A DNA stretch of 64,000 nt from Rubellimicrobium aerolatum. GTDB taxonomy: Bacteria; Pseudomonadota; Alphaproteobacteria; Rhodobacterales; Rhodobacteraceae. The stretch lies in contig NZ_JAGGJP010000017.1 of the NCBI RefSeq assembly GCF_017872975.1, forward strand, positions 1-64,000, read 5' to 3'. This document shows, piece after piece, positions 8,366-16,373 of this stretch. A program made the translations under genes and the position numbers. How positions within the stretch are numbered: the stretch's first letter is position 1; the number at the start of each line of letters is the position of its first letter. The notes below the pieces were generated by a model that was not told where the DNA came from, did no database searches, and worked only from the letters and a program-made list of their open reading frames with translations.

Positions 8366-8836
8366 ATGGAAAAGATCCCGCTGACCCGCGCCGGGTACGA
8401 CAAGCTCGACGCCGAGCTCCGGCATCTGAAATCCGTGGAGCGGCCCGAGATCATCGCCGCCATCGCCGAGGCGCGCGCCCACGGCGACCTGAGCGAGAAC
8501 GCCGAATACCATTCCGCCAAGGAGAAGCAGAGCTTCATCGAGGGACGGATCAAGGAGCTGGAGGGGGTCATCAGCCTTGCCGAGGTGATCGACACGGCGA
8601 AGCTGTCGGGGCCGATCAAGTTCGGCGCGGTCGTCCGGCTGGTGGACGAGGACACCGAGGAGGAGCGGACCTACCAGATCGTCGGCGAATACGAGGCCGA
8701 CATCGAGCGGGGGCGGCTCAACATCAAGTCCCCGCTGGCGCGGGCGCTGATCGGCAAGGGCGTGGGCGACAGCGTCGAGGTCCGCACGCCGGGCGGCGAG
8801 AAGAGCTACGAGGTGCTGGGGGTGTCCTACTCCTGA
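8366..8836 (+). CDS. greA: Transcription elongation factor GreA
   Basis: A 156-residue GreA. The N-terminal coiled coil carries the acidic tip that reaches into the RNA polymerase secondary channel ([20 protein letters not shown], including the conserved D-L-S-E-N-A-E-Y core) and is followed by the FKBP-like C-terminal domain ending [17 protein letters not shown]. It stimulates cleavage of backtracked transcripts. The start is the ATG at 8366 (MEKIPLT); two extra codons with a TTG start at 8360 are unlikely. It is a single gene, divergent from the ETF-QO gene. Confidence 0.97.
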   Translation: MEKIPLTRAGYDKLDAELRHLKSVERPEIIAAIAEARAHGDLSENAEYHSAKEKQSFIEGRIKELEGVISLAEVIDTAKLSGPIKFGAVVRLVDEDTEEERTYQIVGEYEADIERGRLNIKSPLARALIGKGVGDSVEVRTPGGEKSYEVLGVSYS

Positions 8837-8860
8837 CGCGGAGCGTCGGGGGCTGGGGTC

Positions 8861-8887
8861 GCCTGCGTATTTGGGACCAAGTTGAGA
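8861..8887 (-). repeat. Dispersed intergenic repeat, copy B (short, inverted)
   Basis: Read on the minus strand this is TCTCAACTTGGTCCCAAATA followed by CGCAGGC, a truncated relative of the intergenic repeat seen at 21, 12606 and 16311. It sits 25 bases after the greA stop codon, in a 234-base gap that otherwise shows nothing recognisable. Confidence 0.55.
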
Positions 8888-9070
8888 GGCAGGCGCGGCG
8901 TGCGGCAAGGGGCGCGCTGCGGGATGCCTGCGTCTCGGGCCGCGTGATGGCCGGGGCGTTTCGGGCGTAGGGCGGGCTTCAGCCGGCCAGCGTCGGATCG
9001 TGGCGGGCCGGAGCCCGCCCTGCGGGGTTGCCGAGGGTGGCGCCCGTTCGTTGATCGAAGGGGGCGTCGG

Positions 9071-9652
9071 TCAGCCGACCCGCAGCACCATCGTCGTGGC
9101 GGCCCGGAAGCGGAAGACGTAGCGCAGCAGGCCCGTCGAATGGCGGGCGACGGCGCGGTAGCCCAGCCGCTCGTAAAGCGCGCGGGCGCGGGCGTTTCCG
9201 TCCACCACGTCGAGCCGCACCTCCTGGTAGCCGCGTGCCCGCGCCTCGGCGGCGATGGCGTCGAGGAGGCGGGTGCCGACCCCCCGGCCCCGCGCCTGCG
9301 GCGCGACGAACAGGCCGTCCATCAGGAAGCGGACGTTCTCGGTGTCGCGGCTGAGCAGCGCGAGGAGGAGGATGCGCCAGAGCGCCCCCGCGCGGCCGTA
9401 GACGCGCGCCATCTCGGCGAAGCCGCCGCCGACCAGCGCGCCCTCGTGGGTCTTGAAGCCGGCCACGCCGAGGAGGCGGCCGTCGTCGTCCCAGGCGCAG
9501 ACGGCGTGGTCGGGGGAGAGCACCGTCTCGATGAAGCGCAAAGCGCGGTCGGGGGGGCCGAGGGCGCGGCCGAGCTTGTGGCCGAAGGCCTCCCAGTAGA
9601 GGGCGGCGATGACGGGCCGGTCGGTGGGGGCGAAGCCTTTGGCGATCTGCAT
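9071..9652 (-). CDS. GNAT family N-acetyltransferase
   Basis: A 193-residue acetyltransferase. The acetyl-CoA binding signature is GLFVAPQARGRGVGTRLLDAI (the R-G-x-G pattern at about residues 122-128), followed by VRLDVVDGNARARALYERLGY, the usual motif B with the Asn and Tyr near the active site. The substrate is not predictable. It lies 45 bases downstream of mobA on the same strand and may be cotranscribed, but no functional link to molybdenum cofactor is evident. Confidence 0.88.
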   Translation of the reverse strand: MQIAKGFAPTDRPVIAALYWEAFGHKLGRALGPPDRALRFIETVLSPDHAVCAWDDDGRLLGVAGFKTHEGALVGGGFAEMARVYGRAGALWRILLLALLSRDTENVRFLMDGLFVAPQARGRGVGTRLLDAIAAEARARGYQEVRLDVVDGNARARALYERLGYRAVARHSTGLLRYVFRFRAATTMVLRVG

Positions 9653-9697
9653 GAACGGGATGGTGGTCAGGACGGGGCGGAAGTCCAGCCGCCCGCG

Positions 9698-10282
9698 TCA
9701 GAGCCAGCGGGCGGCTGCCGCCAGGTCCTCGGGCGTGTTGAGGTTGAGGAAGGGGTCGGGGCCGCCCGGCGGGATGGGGATGTTCACGACGCGGGCGGCG
9801 TGGGCTTGGGCGAAGGATTCGACGCGACGGAGGCCCTGGGCGAGGTCGCGGCGGAGCGGGTCGGCCAGCGTCACGGGCCAGAGGGCGGCGATGGGGTGCG
9901 CGCGGCCCCCGGAGGCGGCGAGGGCGGGGGCTCCGGCGGCGCGGAGGCGGGCGGCGAGGTCGGCGGGCAGGAAGGGCGCGTCGCCGGGGACGGTCAGGAC
10001 GTGGGGCGCGCCGAGGGCGGCGGCCCAGTCCATCGCGGCGAGGAGGCCGGCGAGGGGGCCGGGGTGGCCGGGGACGGGATCGGGGAGGACCGGGAGGCCG
10101 AGAGAGGCGAAGCGGGCGGGGTCGCCGTTGGCGTTGATCGCGAGGGGGCCAGCCTGCGGGGCGAGGCGGTCGCGGATCGCGGACAGGATCGTGCCGTCGC
10201 CCCAAGGCAGGAGGCCCTTGTCGCCGCCGCCCATCCGCCGGGCGAGGCCGCCCGCCACGATCACCGCCGGAAGTTGGTCCAT
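9698..10282 (-). CDS. mobA: Molybdenum cofactor guanylyltransferase
   Basis: MobA joins GMP from GTP to molybdopterin to form the MGD cofactor of DMSO-reductase-family enzymes. The nucleotide-binding opening VIVAGGLARRMGGGDKGLLPW (about residues 6-26) holds the G-G-x-x-x-R-M-G-G-x-D-K signature, and later LTVPGDAPFLPADL supplies the conserved Asp region. The start is the ATG at 10282, preceded by an excellent AGGAGG site; a longer reading from 10372 would overlap the divergent gene. Length (194 residues) is normal. No molybdoenzyme is encoded in the window. Confidence 0.93.
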   Translation of the reverse strand: MDQLPAVIVAGGLARRMGGGDKGLLPWGDGTILSAIRDRLAPQAGPLAINANGDPARFASLGLPVLPDPVPGHPGPLAGLLAAMDWAAALGAPHVLTVPGDAPFLPADLAARLRAAGAPALAASGGRAHPIAALWPVTLADPLRRDLAQGLRRVESFAQAHAARVVNIPIPPGGPDPFLNLNTPEDLAAAARWL

Positions 10283-10370
10283 GCGAGGTCCTCCTGCCCG
10301 GGGTGTAGGCGCGCGGGGGCGGGCGGGCCAGGGGGTTGAACGGGGGGCCTGGCGGGCCAGCTTGGCGGGC

Positions 10371-11072
10371 ATGACCGAGCATGAGTTGGGCGAGCTGCTG
10401 GCGGGGCATCCCGTCCTCTACCACATGGCCGAGGCGGGGAGTTGGCCGTCGATCCGGGCACGGGGGCTCCTGAGCACCTCGGCGTTGCTCGACCTTTACG
10501 GCGTGGAGGGCGCGGCGCGGGAGGCGGTGGAGGCGCAGCGGCGGGCCGCGTCGGTGGTGCTGGAGGCGCCGGGGCTGGGGCGCGCGGTGATCCGGGACAA
10601 CCGGCCCTTGAACGAGGCGCGGCTGGCGCGGGCCTTGCCGGAGGATCTGCCGGTAGCCGAGTGGCTGCGGCTGCTCAACGGGCGGGTGTTCTTCTGGCTG
10701 ACGCGCGAGAGGCTGGGGCGGCTGCTGGGGGCGCGGCTGTATCGCGACGCAAGCCATGACGTGCTGGAGGTGGAGGCGGCCTCGCTGGTGGCGGCGCACC
10801 GGGACAGGATCGAGCTGTCGCCGATCAACTCGGGCGTGACGGACCCGTTCGCCGCGCCACGCGGGCGGGAGACGTTCCGGCCGATCGCGGATTATCCTTA
10901 CGCCGATTGGCGCAGGGCGCGCGGACGGCGGGGGGAGGCGGTGGTCGAACTGGCGGTGCAGGGCGGGGTGCCGGACATCGTGCGGCACGTCCGGCGGGTC
11001 GTGCGGATGCGGGGCGAGGTGGAGGAGGGCGTGGTCTGGGCGCGGGTTGCCCCGGACGTGCTGGAGGGCTAG
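10371..11072 (+). CDS. DUF7002-like protein of unknown function
   Basis: A 233-residue soluble protein. The region VLYHMAEAGSWPSIRARGLL (about residues 15-34), followed by STSALLDLYG, resembles the DUF7002 family and also the N-terminal strand-helix of DarT-like ADP-ribosyltransferases, which often read Y-H-x-T...I-x-x-x-G-L. A second conserved-looking stretch is ELSPINSGVTDPFAAPRGRETF. I see no clear catalytic Glu assignment, so an ADP-ribosyltransferase role is only a hypothesis. It is divergent from mobA and ends 9 bases before azlC, so it probably shares an operon with azlCD. Confidence 0.7.
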   Translation: MTEHELGELLAGHPVLYHMAEAGSWPSIRARGLLSTSALLDLYGVEGAAREAVEAQRRAASVVLEAPGLGRAVIRDNRPLNEARLARALPEDLPVAEWLRLLNGRVFFWLTRERLGRLLGARLYRDASHDVLEVEAASLVAAHRDRIELSPINSGVTDPFAAPRGRETFRPIADYPYADWRRARGRRGEAVVELAVQGGVPDIVRHVRRVVRMRGEVEEGVVWARVAPDVLEG

Positions 11073-11081
11073 GCCGGAGGC

Positions 11082-11789
11082 ATGACCCGCGCCGCACGAT
11101 CCCTGACACCGTTCGCCCAAGGCGTCCGCGACGGGCTGCCGTTCCTCGCGGCGCTCGCCCCGTTCGGGCTGCTGTTCGGGGTGGCGGCGACCGAGGCGGG
11201 GCTGGGGTTCGGGGCGGCGATGGGGTTCTCGGCGGGGGTGATCGCGGGGGCGTCGCAGTTCACCGCGGTCAGCCTGATGGGGGACGGGGCGCCGGCGCTG
11301 ATCGTGGTGGTGACCGCGCTGGCGGTGAACCTGCGGATGGCGATGTATTCGGCGGCGCTCGCGCCCCACATCGGCGCGGCCCCGGTCTGGAAGCGGGCGC
11401 TGGCGGCCTACGTGCTGTTCGATTCGGTCTATGCCTGCGCGGCGCAGGCCTATCCGCGGCATCCCGAGTGGTCGGTGCGGGACCGGATGCTCTACTTCGC
11501 CGGGGCGGCGGGGCCGGCGGTGCCGATGTGGCTGGCGGTGACCGCCGTGGGTTCGGTGCTGGGGGCGACGATCCCGGCCTGGCTCGCGCTCGACTTCGCG
11601 GCGCCGATCTGCTTCCTCGCCATGGTCGCGCCGGGGTTGCGGACGCTGCCGCAGGTGGCGGCGGCGGTGACGTCCGTGGCGGGGGCGCTCCTGCTGGCCT
11701 GGGTGCCGTATTCGCTGGGGCTGCTGGTCGCGGCGGCGCTTGCGATGGCGGTGGGGGCCGAGGTGGAGCGGCGGTGGGCCAAGGCGTGA
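11082..11789 (+). CDS. azlC: AzlC family branched-chain amino acid exporter, large subunit
   Basis: A 235-residue integral membrane protein with several hydrophobic helices. GLPFLAALAPFGLLFGVAA and the GFSAGVIAGASQFTAVSLM stretch are typical of AzlC/YgaZ. With the small AzlD partner it is expected to export branched-chain amino acids or analogues through the inner membrane. The start has a GGAGG site 3 bases upstream. The stop overlaps the GTG start of azlD (GTGA), the standard arrangement for this two-component exporter. The substrate is inferred from the family. Confidence 0.93.
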   Translation: MTRAARSLTPFAQGVRDGLPFLAALAPFGLLFGVAATEAGLGFGAAMGFSAGVIAGASQFTAVSLMGDGAPALIVVVTALAVNLRMAMYSAALAPHIGAAPVWKRALAAYVLFDSVYACAAQAYPRHPEWSVRDRMLYFAGAAGPAVPMWLAVTAVGSVLGATIPAWLALDFAAPICFLAMVAPGLRTLPQVAAAVTSVAGALLLAWVPYSLGLLVAAALAMAVGAEVERRWAKA

Positions 11790-12112
11790 CCGTCTGGGGC
11801 GTGATCCTGGCGCTGGGGGTCGGGACCTTCCTGATCCGGTTCAGCTTCCTAGGGCTTCTGGGGCGGCGGCCCCTGCCGGAGTGGGTGCTGCGCCATCTGC
11901 GCTACACGGGGGTCGCGGTGCTGCCGGGGCTGGTCGCGCCGCTGGCGATCTGGCCCGCGGCCACGGGCGGGCAGACGGACCCGGCGCGGCTCCTGGCGGC
12001 GCTGGCGACGGTGGCGGTCGGGGTCTGGAGTCGAAGCGTGCTCGGCGCGATGGGGGCAGGGGCCGGGGTGCTCTATGCGGTGCTGGCGCTGGCGCTGGCG
12101 GGGTGGGGGTGA
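11786..12112 (+). CDS. azlD: AzlD family small exporter subunit
   Basis: A 108-residue, three- to four-helix membrane protein starting with GTG (VWGVILALGVGTFLIRFSFL). The G-T-F-x-I-R motif and RHLRYTGVAVLPGLVAPL are characteristic of AzlD/YgaH, the obligate partner of AzlC. Translation is coupled to azlC by a 4-base overlap. The longer open frame that contains it upstream is not real coding sequence. Confidence 0.92.
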   Translation: MTVWGVILALGVGTFLIRFSFLGLLGRRPLPEWVLRHLRYTGVAVLPGLVAPLAIWPAATGGQTDPARLLAALATVAVGVWSRSVLGAMGAGAGVLYAVLALALAGWG

Positions 12113-12120
12113 GGGACTCT

Positions 12121-12174
12121 GCCCCTCGCCGCTGGCGCGGCTCACCCCGGGATATTTGGGACCGGAGGAAGGGC
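12121..12174 (-). repeat. Dispersed intergenic repeat, copy C (inverted)
   Basis: On the minus strand this reads CTTCCTCCGGTCCCAAATAT then CCCGGGGTGAGC, the core of the repeat found at 16311 and 12606. It begins just after the azlD stop codon. It faces copy D about 430 bases away, so the gene-poor stretch between them is flanked by inverted copies. Confidence 0.65.
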
Positions 12175-12605
12175 CGGCCGCATAGACTAAATCCCCGCGA
12201 AGCCTCCGGGTTCACTCCCGGGCTCGCGGGGACCAGGGGCGCGCGCGAGCGGGAGCACCGGCCGCTATTTAGCGGGCTGGGTCTCAGTGGCATCGAGGGA
12301 GAACGCCCGTGGGGCGCCTCGGCCTCCCTGGCCGGGTATCTGGCCGCTCCTGGCCCATCGCGTGTGTCTGCCCCCGGCCTTGTCGGGGCCGGGGTTGCTC
12401 TTCGTTGCTCGTCTCTCCTTTCCGCCCCCCGCCGTCGGTGCCGGCCGGCCGCCCCTGCGGGAGGGCCGGGCCGTGCGGCGGGGGAGCCGCTGCGTGTGTG
12501 CGGGAGAGAATGCCAGCCAGGCGTTAACGCCGTCCGACAGCAACGAACGCTCAGCCCCCGGTTCGCGCAACGCCCCCGGGGACCGGGCTACGCGCGCGCG
12601 GGCCC
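12175..12605. other. Gene-poor, hairpin-rich stretch
   Basis: No convincing gene is visible in this interval. It contains several perfect GC stems, among them 12192-12232 (outer TCCCCGCGA/TCGCGGGGA, inner CCGGG/CCCGG around a 7-base loop), 12372-12394 (CCCCGGCC/GGCCGGGG), and the 12-base palindrome GGCGTTAACGCC at 12520-12531. A 101-codon open frame on the minus strand (12265-12570), rich in Arg, Pro and Gly, starts with ATG but has no recognised family or ribosome-binding site. The block lies between inverted copies of the dispersed repeat. It may be a structured RNA, a non-autonomous repeat or spacer. Confidence 0.5.
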
Positions 12606-12678
12606 TTCTTTGGCTCCAAGTATCCCGGGGGGAGCGCGGAACGCGCGGGGGGCAGAGCCCCCCTCGACGGTGGACGCG
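12606..12678 (+). repeat. Dispersed intergenic repeat, copy D
   Basis: Almost identical to copy A: TTCTTTGGCTCCAAGTATCC, a G-run, the hairpin GGGGGC-AGA-GCCCCC at 12647-12663, then CGACGGTGGACGCG. It ends just beyond the stop codon of the lipoprotein gene on the other strand. Read from that gene, the hairpin comes right after the stop codon, so it could act as a terminator, although no T-run follows. Confidence 0.72.
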
Positions 12679-12684
12679 GGGGGC

Positions 12685-13266
12685 TCAGGTGTCGGACGGG
12701 GCGGGCGGGCCGTGGCGCTCGGTGGTGGTGACGCCGGGGAGGCGGGCGAAGCGGCTGGCCAGGTGCTCGGGGAACCAGGTGCGGCGGATGGGCTCGAAGC
12801 CGGGGAGGCGGCGCAGGAGGCCCGAGACCGCGAAGGTGCATTCGGCCATCCCGGCGGGGCCATGGGCCTTGGCGAGGGCGAGGGCCTGCTCGGCCACCTC
12901 GGGCGGGACGGCGATCTCCTGCCGGACGTAGTAGTAGCCGTCCTGGGCCTGGTAGCTGAGATACGCCTCCTCCACGGCGGGGGAGAAGCCGAACAGCACG
13001 TCGTTCCGTTCCGGCACGCCGGGATGCGTCCAGCCGCCGTAGGGGTCGAACAGAACCCGCTCGCTCCCGCTGATGAGGAGGGCGCTGTGCGCGCCGCTGC
13101 CGTCGCCCTCGTTCCGCACGGTGACGAGCGCGAGCCTCGGCGGGCCGGGGTCGCGGTAGCGCGCCTTCATCAGCTCGGCGTCGGGGGCCCAGACGGATTC
13201 GGCCCCGGTGCCGCAGCCCCCGAGGAGCGCGAGGCCCAGCCCCGCGAGGACGGCGCGGCGGCGCAT
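12685..13266 (-). CDS. Lipoprotein, possible permuted papain-like (YiiX/LRAT-type) hydrolase
   Basis: A 193-residue lipoprotein with a clear lipobox, LLGGCG, at about residues 14-19 after a basic n-region (MRRRAVLAG). The mature part has HSALLIS...VLFDPYGGW followed much later by GMAECTFAVSGLL. A His near the start of the domain and a Cys in a helix after it is the order seen in circularly permuted NlpC/P60 hydrolases such as YiiX and LRAT. That assignment is my inference from residue order only. Its start overlaps by one base the stop of the aa3 oxidase subunit IV gene, so the two are in one operon. Confidence 0.7.
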   Translation of the reverse strand: MRRRAVLAGLGLALLGGCGTGAESVWAPDAELMKARYRDPGPPRLALVTVRNEGDGSGAHSALLISGSERVLFDPYGGWTHPGVPERNDVLFGFSPAVEEAYLSYQAQDGYYYVRQEIAVPPEVAEQALALAKAHGPAGMAECTFAVSGLLRRLPGFEPIRRTWFPEHLASRFARLPGVTTTERHGPPAPSDT

Positions 13267-13469
13267 CAGCCGTTGACGAGCGCGAGCAGGACCAGGAGGA
13301 CGACGATGATCGCCGCCATGCGGGTGGCGAAGCGCATGAAGCCCGCGAAGGTCGCTTCCTGGGCGGTGATGTCCATGGTGCCGGGCTCGTGGTCGTGGGT
13401 GACGTGGGCCTTGGAGTTGGCCAGGGTCTCGCGGGCGAGGGCGCCCTCGTGGGTGGCGTGCTGGGCCAT
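13266..13469 (-). CDS. aa3-type cytochrome c oxidase subunit IV
   Basis: A 67-residue protein with a polar, His-containing N-terminus and one membrane helix (MAAIIVVLLVLLALVNG at the C-terminus). The middle, HEPGTMDITAQEATFAGFMRF, matches the small alphaproteobacterial subunit IV of aa3 oxidases, an accessory chain of unknown detailed role. The ATG at 13469 (MAQHATHEG) is chosen over 13511. The catalytic aa3 subunits are not in the window. The downstream lipoprotein gene overlaps its stop codon. Confidence 0.87.
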   Translation of the reverse strand: MAQHATHEGALARETLANSKAHVTHDHEPGTMDITAQEATFAGFMRFATRMAAIIVVLLVLLALVNG

Positions 13470-13562
13470 GCGGGCCTCCTGTTCCGAACTGTCCGGCCGG
13501 GGATAGATCATCGGCCCGGCGCTGTCACGCCCCCGTGGGGCTCGTGGGGCCCGTCGGGCCCG

Positions 13563-15260
13563 TCAGGCGGCGAGGTCGCCGGGCGTGACCGCCAGGACCG
13601 CGTCGGCCCCGTCGCGGACCTCGGCCAGCAGGGCCGCGTGCTCGGGCAGGAGGCGGCGGAGGTAGAAGGCGGCGAGCCGGGCACGGGGGCCGTCGCCCGC
13701 GAGCGCGGCCTGGAGGTGGGCGCGGCCCCCCAGCACGCGGGCGAAGGCGCGCAGGTAGGCGGTCGCGCCCGCGCCGCGCGCCGAGGGCGTGGCGAGGAGC
13801 CAGTCGGTCGCCTCGCGCAGGGACTCGGCGGCCTGCCAGAGCGGCTCGGCCAGCGCGGCGTGGGCGGGGCGGGCGGCGCGGGCGATGCGCTCCACCTCGT
13901 CGAGGAGGCGGGAGGCGGCCTCGCCCCCGTCGGACAGCTTGCGGCCCACGAGATCGAGCGCCTGGATGCCGTTGGTGCCTTCGTAGATCTGGGTCACGCG
14001 CACGTCGCGGGCGAGCTGGGCCGCGCCGGTGCCCTCGATGTAGCCCGCGCCGCCGTGGACCTGGAGGCTGAGCTGGGCCACGGCGTGGCCGGTGTCGGTG
14101 CCGAAGGCCTTGGCGATGGGCGTCAGGAAGGCCGCGCGGGCGGTCCATTGCGGGTCGCCGGTGGCGGCGGCCATGTCGAGCGCCACGGCGCAGTCGAGCG
14201 CGATGGCGCGGGCGGCGAAGGTCTCGGCCTTCATATGCGCGAGCATCCGGCGCACGTCGGGATGCTCGATGATCGTGCCGGTGCCGTCCGCGCGGCCCTG
14301 GCGGCGGGTGGTGGCCCAGTCGAGCGCCTGCTGGAAGGCGGCCTCGGCGATGCCGATGCCCTGGACGCCGACGCCGAGGCGGGCGTTGTTCATCATGGTG
14401 AACATCGCGGCCATACCGCCGTGCGGGGGACCGACGAGCCAGCCCTTGGCCCCCTCATAGCTCATGACAGCGGTGGGGGAGCCGTGGAGGCCGAGCTTGT
14501 GCTCGAGCTTGAGGGGGCGGAGCGCGTTGGGCTCGCCGGGGTTGCCGTCCGCGTTGGGCAGGACCTTGGGGACGAGGAAGAGGGAAATGCCCTTGGTGCC
14601 CGGCGCGCCGTCGGGGAGGCGGGCGAGGACCATGTGCACGACGTTGCCGGTGAAGTCGTTGTCGGCCCAGGTGATGTAGATCTTCTCGCCGGTCAGGCGG
14701 AAGGCGCCGTTGCCGTCGGGCTCGGCCCGCGTGCGGAGGGCGCCCACGTCCGAGCCCGCCTGCGATTCGGTCAGGTTCATGGTGCCGGACCATTCGCCGG
14801 AGACGAGTTTCGGCAGGTAGAGCGCCTGGAGGTCGGGGGAGGCGTGATGCGTCAGCGTCTCGATTTGGCCCTGGGTCATCAGGGGGTTCAGTTGCAGCGC
14901 GAGGCAGGCCCCCGACATCATGTCGTTGACGCAGGTGGCGAGCGTGAGGGGCAGGCCCGCGCCGCCCCAGTCGGGCGGGGCCGAGAGGCCGATCCAGCCG
15001 CCCTCCGCGATGGCGCGGTAGCCGTCCGCGAAGCCGGGCGGGGTGCGGACCGCGCCGTTCTCCAGCCGGGCGGGGTGGAGGTCGCCCGCGCGGTTGAGGG
15101 GGGCCAGCACCTCGTCGCAGAGGCGGGCGGCCTCGGTGAGGATCGCGTCCACGGTGTCGGGTGTGGCCTCGGCGAAGCGCGGGGTGGCGGCGAGGCGGGA
15201 AAAGCCCGCGACGTGGGCGAGATGGAAGCGCAGCTCGGTGAGGGGCGAGCGGTAGGGCAT
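13563..15260 (-). CDS. Acyl-CoA dehydrogenase, DmdC-type
   Basis: A 565-residue flavin acyl-CoA dehydrogenase of the long form. MNLTESQAGSDVGALRTRAE is the FAD-contacting stretch and YITWADNDFTGNVVHMVLAR follows it; VHGGAGYIEG and QIYEGTNGIQALDLVGRK are the C-terminal signatures. The extended form with an extra C-terminal helical part is shared with 3-methylmercaptopropionyl-CoA dehydrogenases (DmdC) of DMSP degradation, but many paralogues have other acyl-CoA substrates, so the substrate is uncertain. Electrons would go through ETF to ETF-QO, also encoded here. The gene stands alone and is divergent from Sua5. Confidence 0.88.
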   Translation of the reverse strand: MPYRSPLTELRFHLAHVAGFSRLAATPRFAEATPDTVDAILTEAARLCDEVLAPLNRAGDLHPARLENGAVRTPPGFADGYRAIAEGGWIGLSAPPDWGGAGLPLTLATCVNDMMSGACLALQLNPLMTQGQIETLTHHASPDLQALYLPKLVSGEWSGTMNLTESQAGSDVGALRTRAEPDGNGAFRLTGEKIYITWADNDFTGNVVHMVLARLPDGAPGTKGISLFLVPKVLPNADGNPGEPNALRPLKLEHKLGLHGSPTAVMSYEGAKGWLVGPPHGGMAAMFTMMNNARLGVGVQGIGIAEAAFQQALDWATTRRQGRADGTGTIIEHPDVRRMLAHMKAETFAARAIALDCAVALDMAAATGDPQWTARAAFLTPIAKAFGTDTGHAVAQLSLQVHGGAGYIEGTGAAQLARDVRVTQIYEGTNGIQALDLVGRKLSDGGEAASRLLDEVERIARAARPAHAALAEPLWQAAESLREATDWLLATPSARGAGATAYLRAFARVLGGRAHLQAALAGDGPRARLAAFYLRRLLPEHAALLAEVRDGADAVLAVTPGDLAA

Positions 15261-15343
15261 GGGGTCCTCGGGCCGGGACTAGGCAAGGCGCGAGCGGGAG
15301 CCTAGAGGGGCGGCCGAGCAACCTCAAAACGGAACGCCACGTC

Positions 15344-16309
15344 ATGAGCGACACGGGCCGGACTGACCTTGCGACGCGCCGGCTGCGCCCCGACGCGGAA
15401 GGGGTCGCGTCGGCGGCGGCGCTGCTGCGGGAGGGGGGCCTTGTCGCCTTCCCGACCGAGACGGTCTACGGGCTGGGGGCGGACGCGGGCGACGGGCGGG
15501 CGGTGGCGGGGATCTACGCGGCCAAGGGGCGACCGAGCTTCAACCCGCTGATCGTCCATGTCGCGGACGCCGAGGCGGCGGGGCGGATCGTGGAGGTGAC
15601 GCCGCTGGCGCGGGAGTTGATGGCGGCGTTCTGGCCGGGGCCGCTGACGCTGGTGCTGCGGTCGCGGGAGGGGGCGGCGGTGTCGCCCCTGGTGATGGCC
15701 GGGCTGCCGACGGTGGCCTTGCGCGCGCCGGCGCATCCCGTGGCGCGGGCGCTGCTGGAGGCGGTGGGGCGGCCGCTGGCCGCGCCGTCCGCGAACCCCT
15801 CGGGGCGGGTGTCGCCCACGACGGCGGATCATGTGCTGGCGGGGCTGGGGGGCCGGATCGCGGCGGTGCTGGACGGCGGGGCCTGCGCGGTGGGGGTGGA
15901 GTCGACGATCCTGGCGCTGGAGCCGGAGCCGCGCCTTTTGCGCGCGGGGGGGCTGCCGGTCGAGGCGCTGGAGCAGGCGCTGGGGCAGAGGATCGCGGTG
16001 GACACCGATCCCGCGCGGGTGGCTGCGCCGGGGCAGATGGCGTCGCACTATGCGCCCAAGGGGAGCGTGCGGCTGAACGCCGTGGCGGCGGAGCCGGGCG
16101 AGGTGATGCTGGGTTTCGGGCCGGTCGGGGGGGAGCTGACGCTGTCGGCCTCGGGCGACCTGCGCGAAGCGGCGGCCAGCCTCTTCGGTTGCCTGCACCG
16201 GCTGGACGCGATGGGGGCCGGACGGATCGCGGTGGCGCCGGTCCCCGAGACGGGGCTCGGGCGCGCGATCAACGACCGGCTGCGGCGGGCGGCGGCGCCG
16301 CGCTCCTGA
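15344..16309 (+). CDS. L-threonylcarbamoyladenylate synthase (Sua5 type)
   Basis: Makes threonylcarbamoyl-AMP from threonine, bicarbonate and ATP for t6A37 modification of tRNAs. The N-terminal YrdC domain has GGLVAFPTETVYGLGADA (about residues 30-47), KGRPSFNPLIVHV and RPLAAPSANPSGRVSPT. The C-terminal Sua5 domain begins after the linker SHYAPKGSVRL, which places it in the long Sua5 class (321 residues) and not the short TsaC class. It starts with ATG at 15344, 83 bases from the divergent acyl-CoA dehydrogenase start, and is followed by a copy of the dispersed repeat. Confidence 0.94.
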   Translation: MSDTGRTDLATRRLRPDAEGVASAAALLREGGLVAFPTETVYGLGADAGDGRAVAGIYAAKGRPSFNPLIVHVADAEAAGRIVEVTPLARELMAAFWPGPLTLVLRSREGAAVSPLVMAGLPTVALRAPAHPVARALLEAVGRPLAAPSANPSGRVSPTTADHVLAGLGGRIAAVLDGGACAVGVESTILALEPEPRLLRAGGLPVEALEQALGQRIAVDTDPARVAAPGQMASHYAPKGSVRLNAVAAEPGEVMLGFGPVGGELTLSASGDLREAAASLFGCLHRLDAMGAGRIAVAPVPETGLGRAINDRLRRAAAPRS

Positions 16310-16310
16310 T

Positions 16311-16372
16311 CTTCCTTTGGTCCTAAATATCCCGGGGGAGGCCCCGCAGGGGACGGGGGCGGAGCCCCCTTC
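16311..16372 (+). repeat. Dispersed intergenic repeat, copy E
   Basis: CTTCCTTTGGTCCTAAATAT followed by CCCGGGGGAGG and the hairpin GGGGGC-GGA-GCCCCC (16355-16369). It exactly fills the gap between the convergent Sua5 and coiled-coil protein genes, where a bidirectional terminator would be expected. That role is inference. Confidence 0.7.
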
Positions 16373-16373
16373 C

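Noticed and set aside
12192-12232. T-arm-like hairpin (CCGGG-TTCACTC-CCGGG) suggesting a tRNA or the acceptor piece of tmRNA
   Set aside because: The loop lacks the conserved A58, the outer stem has 9 pairs, there is no D- or anticodon arm and no tag-peptide reading frame nearby.
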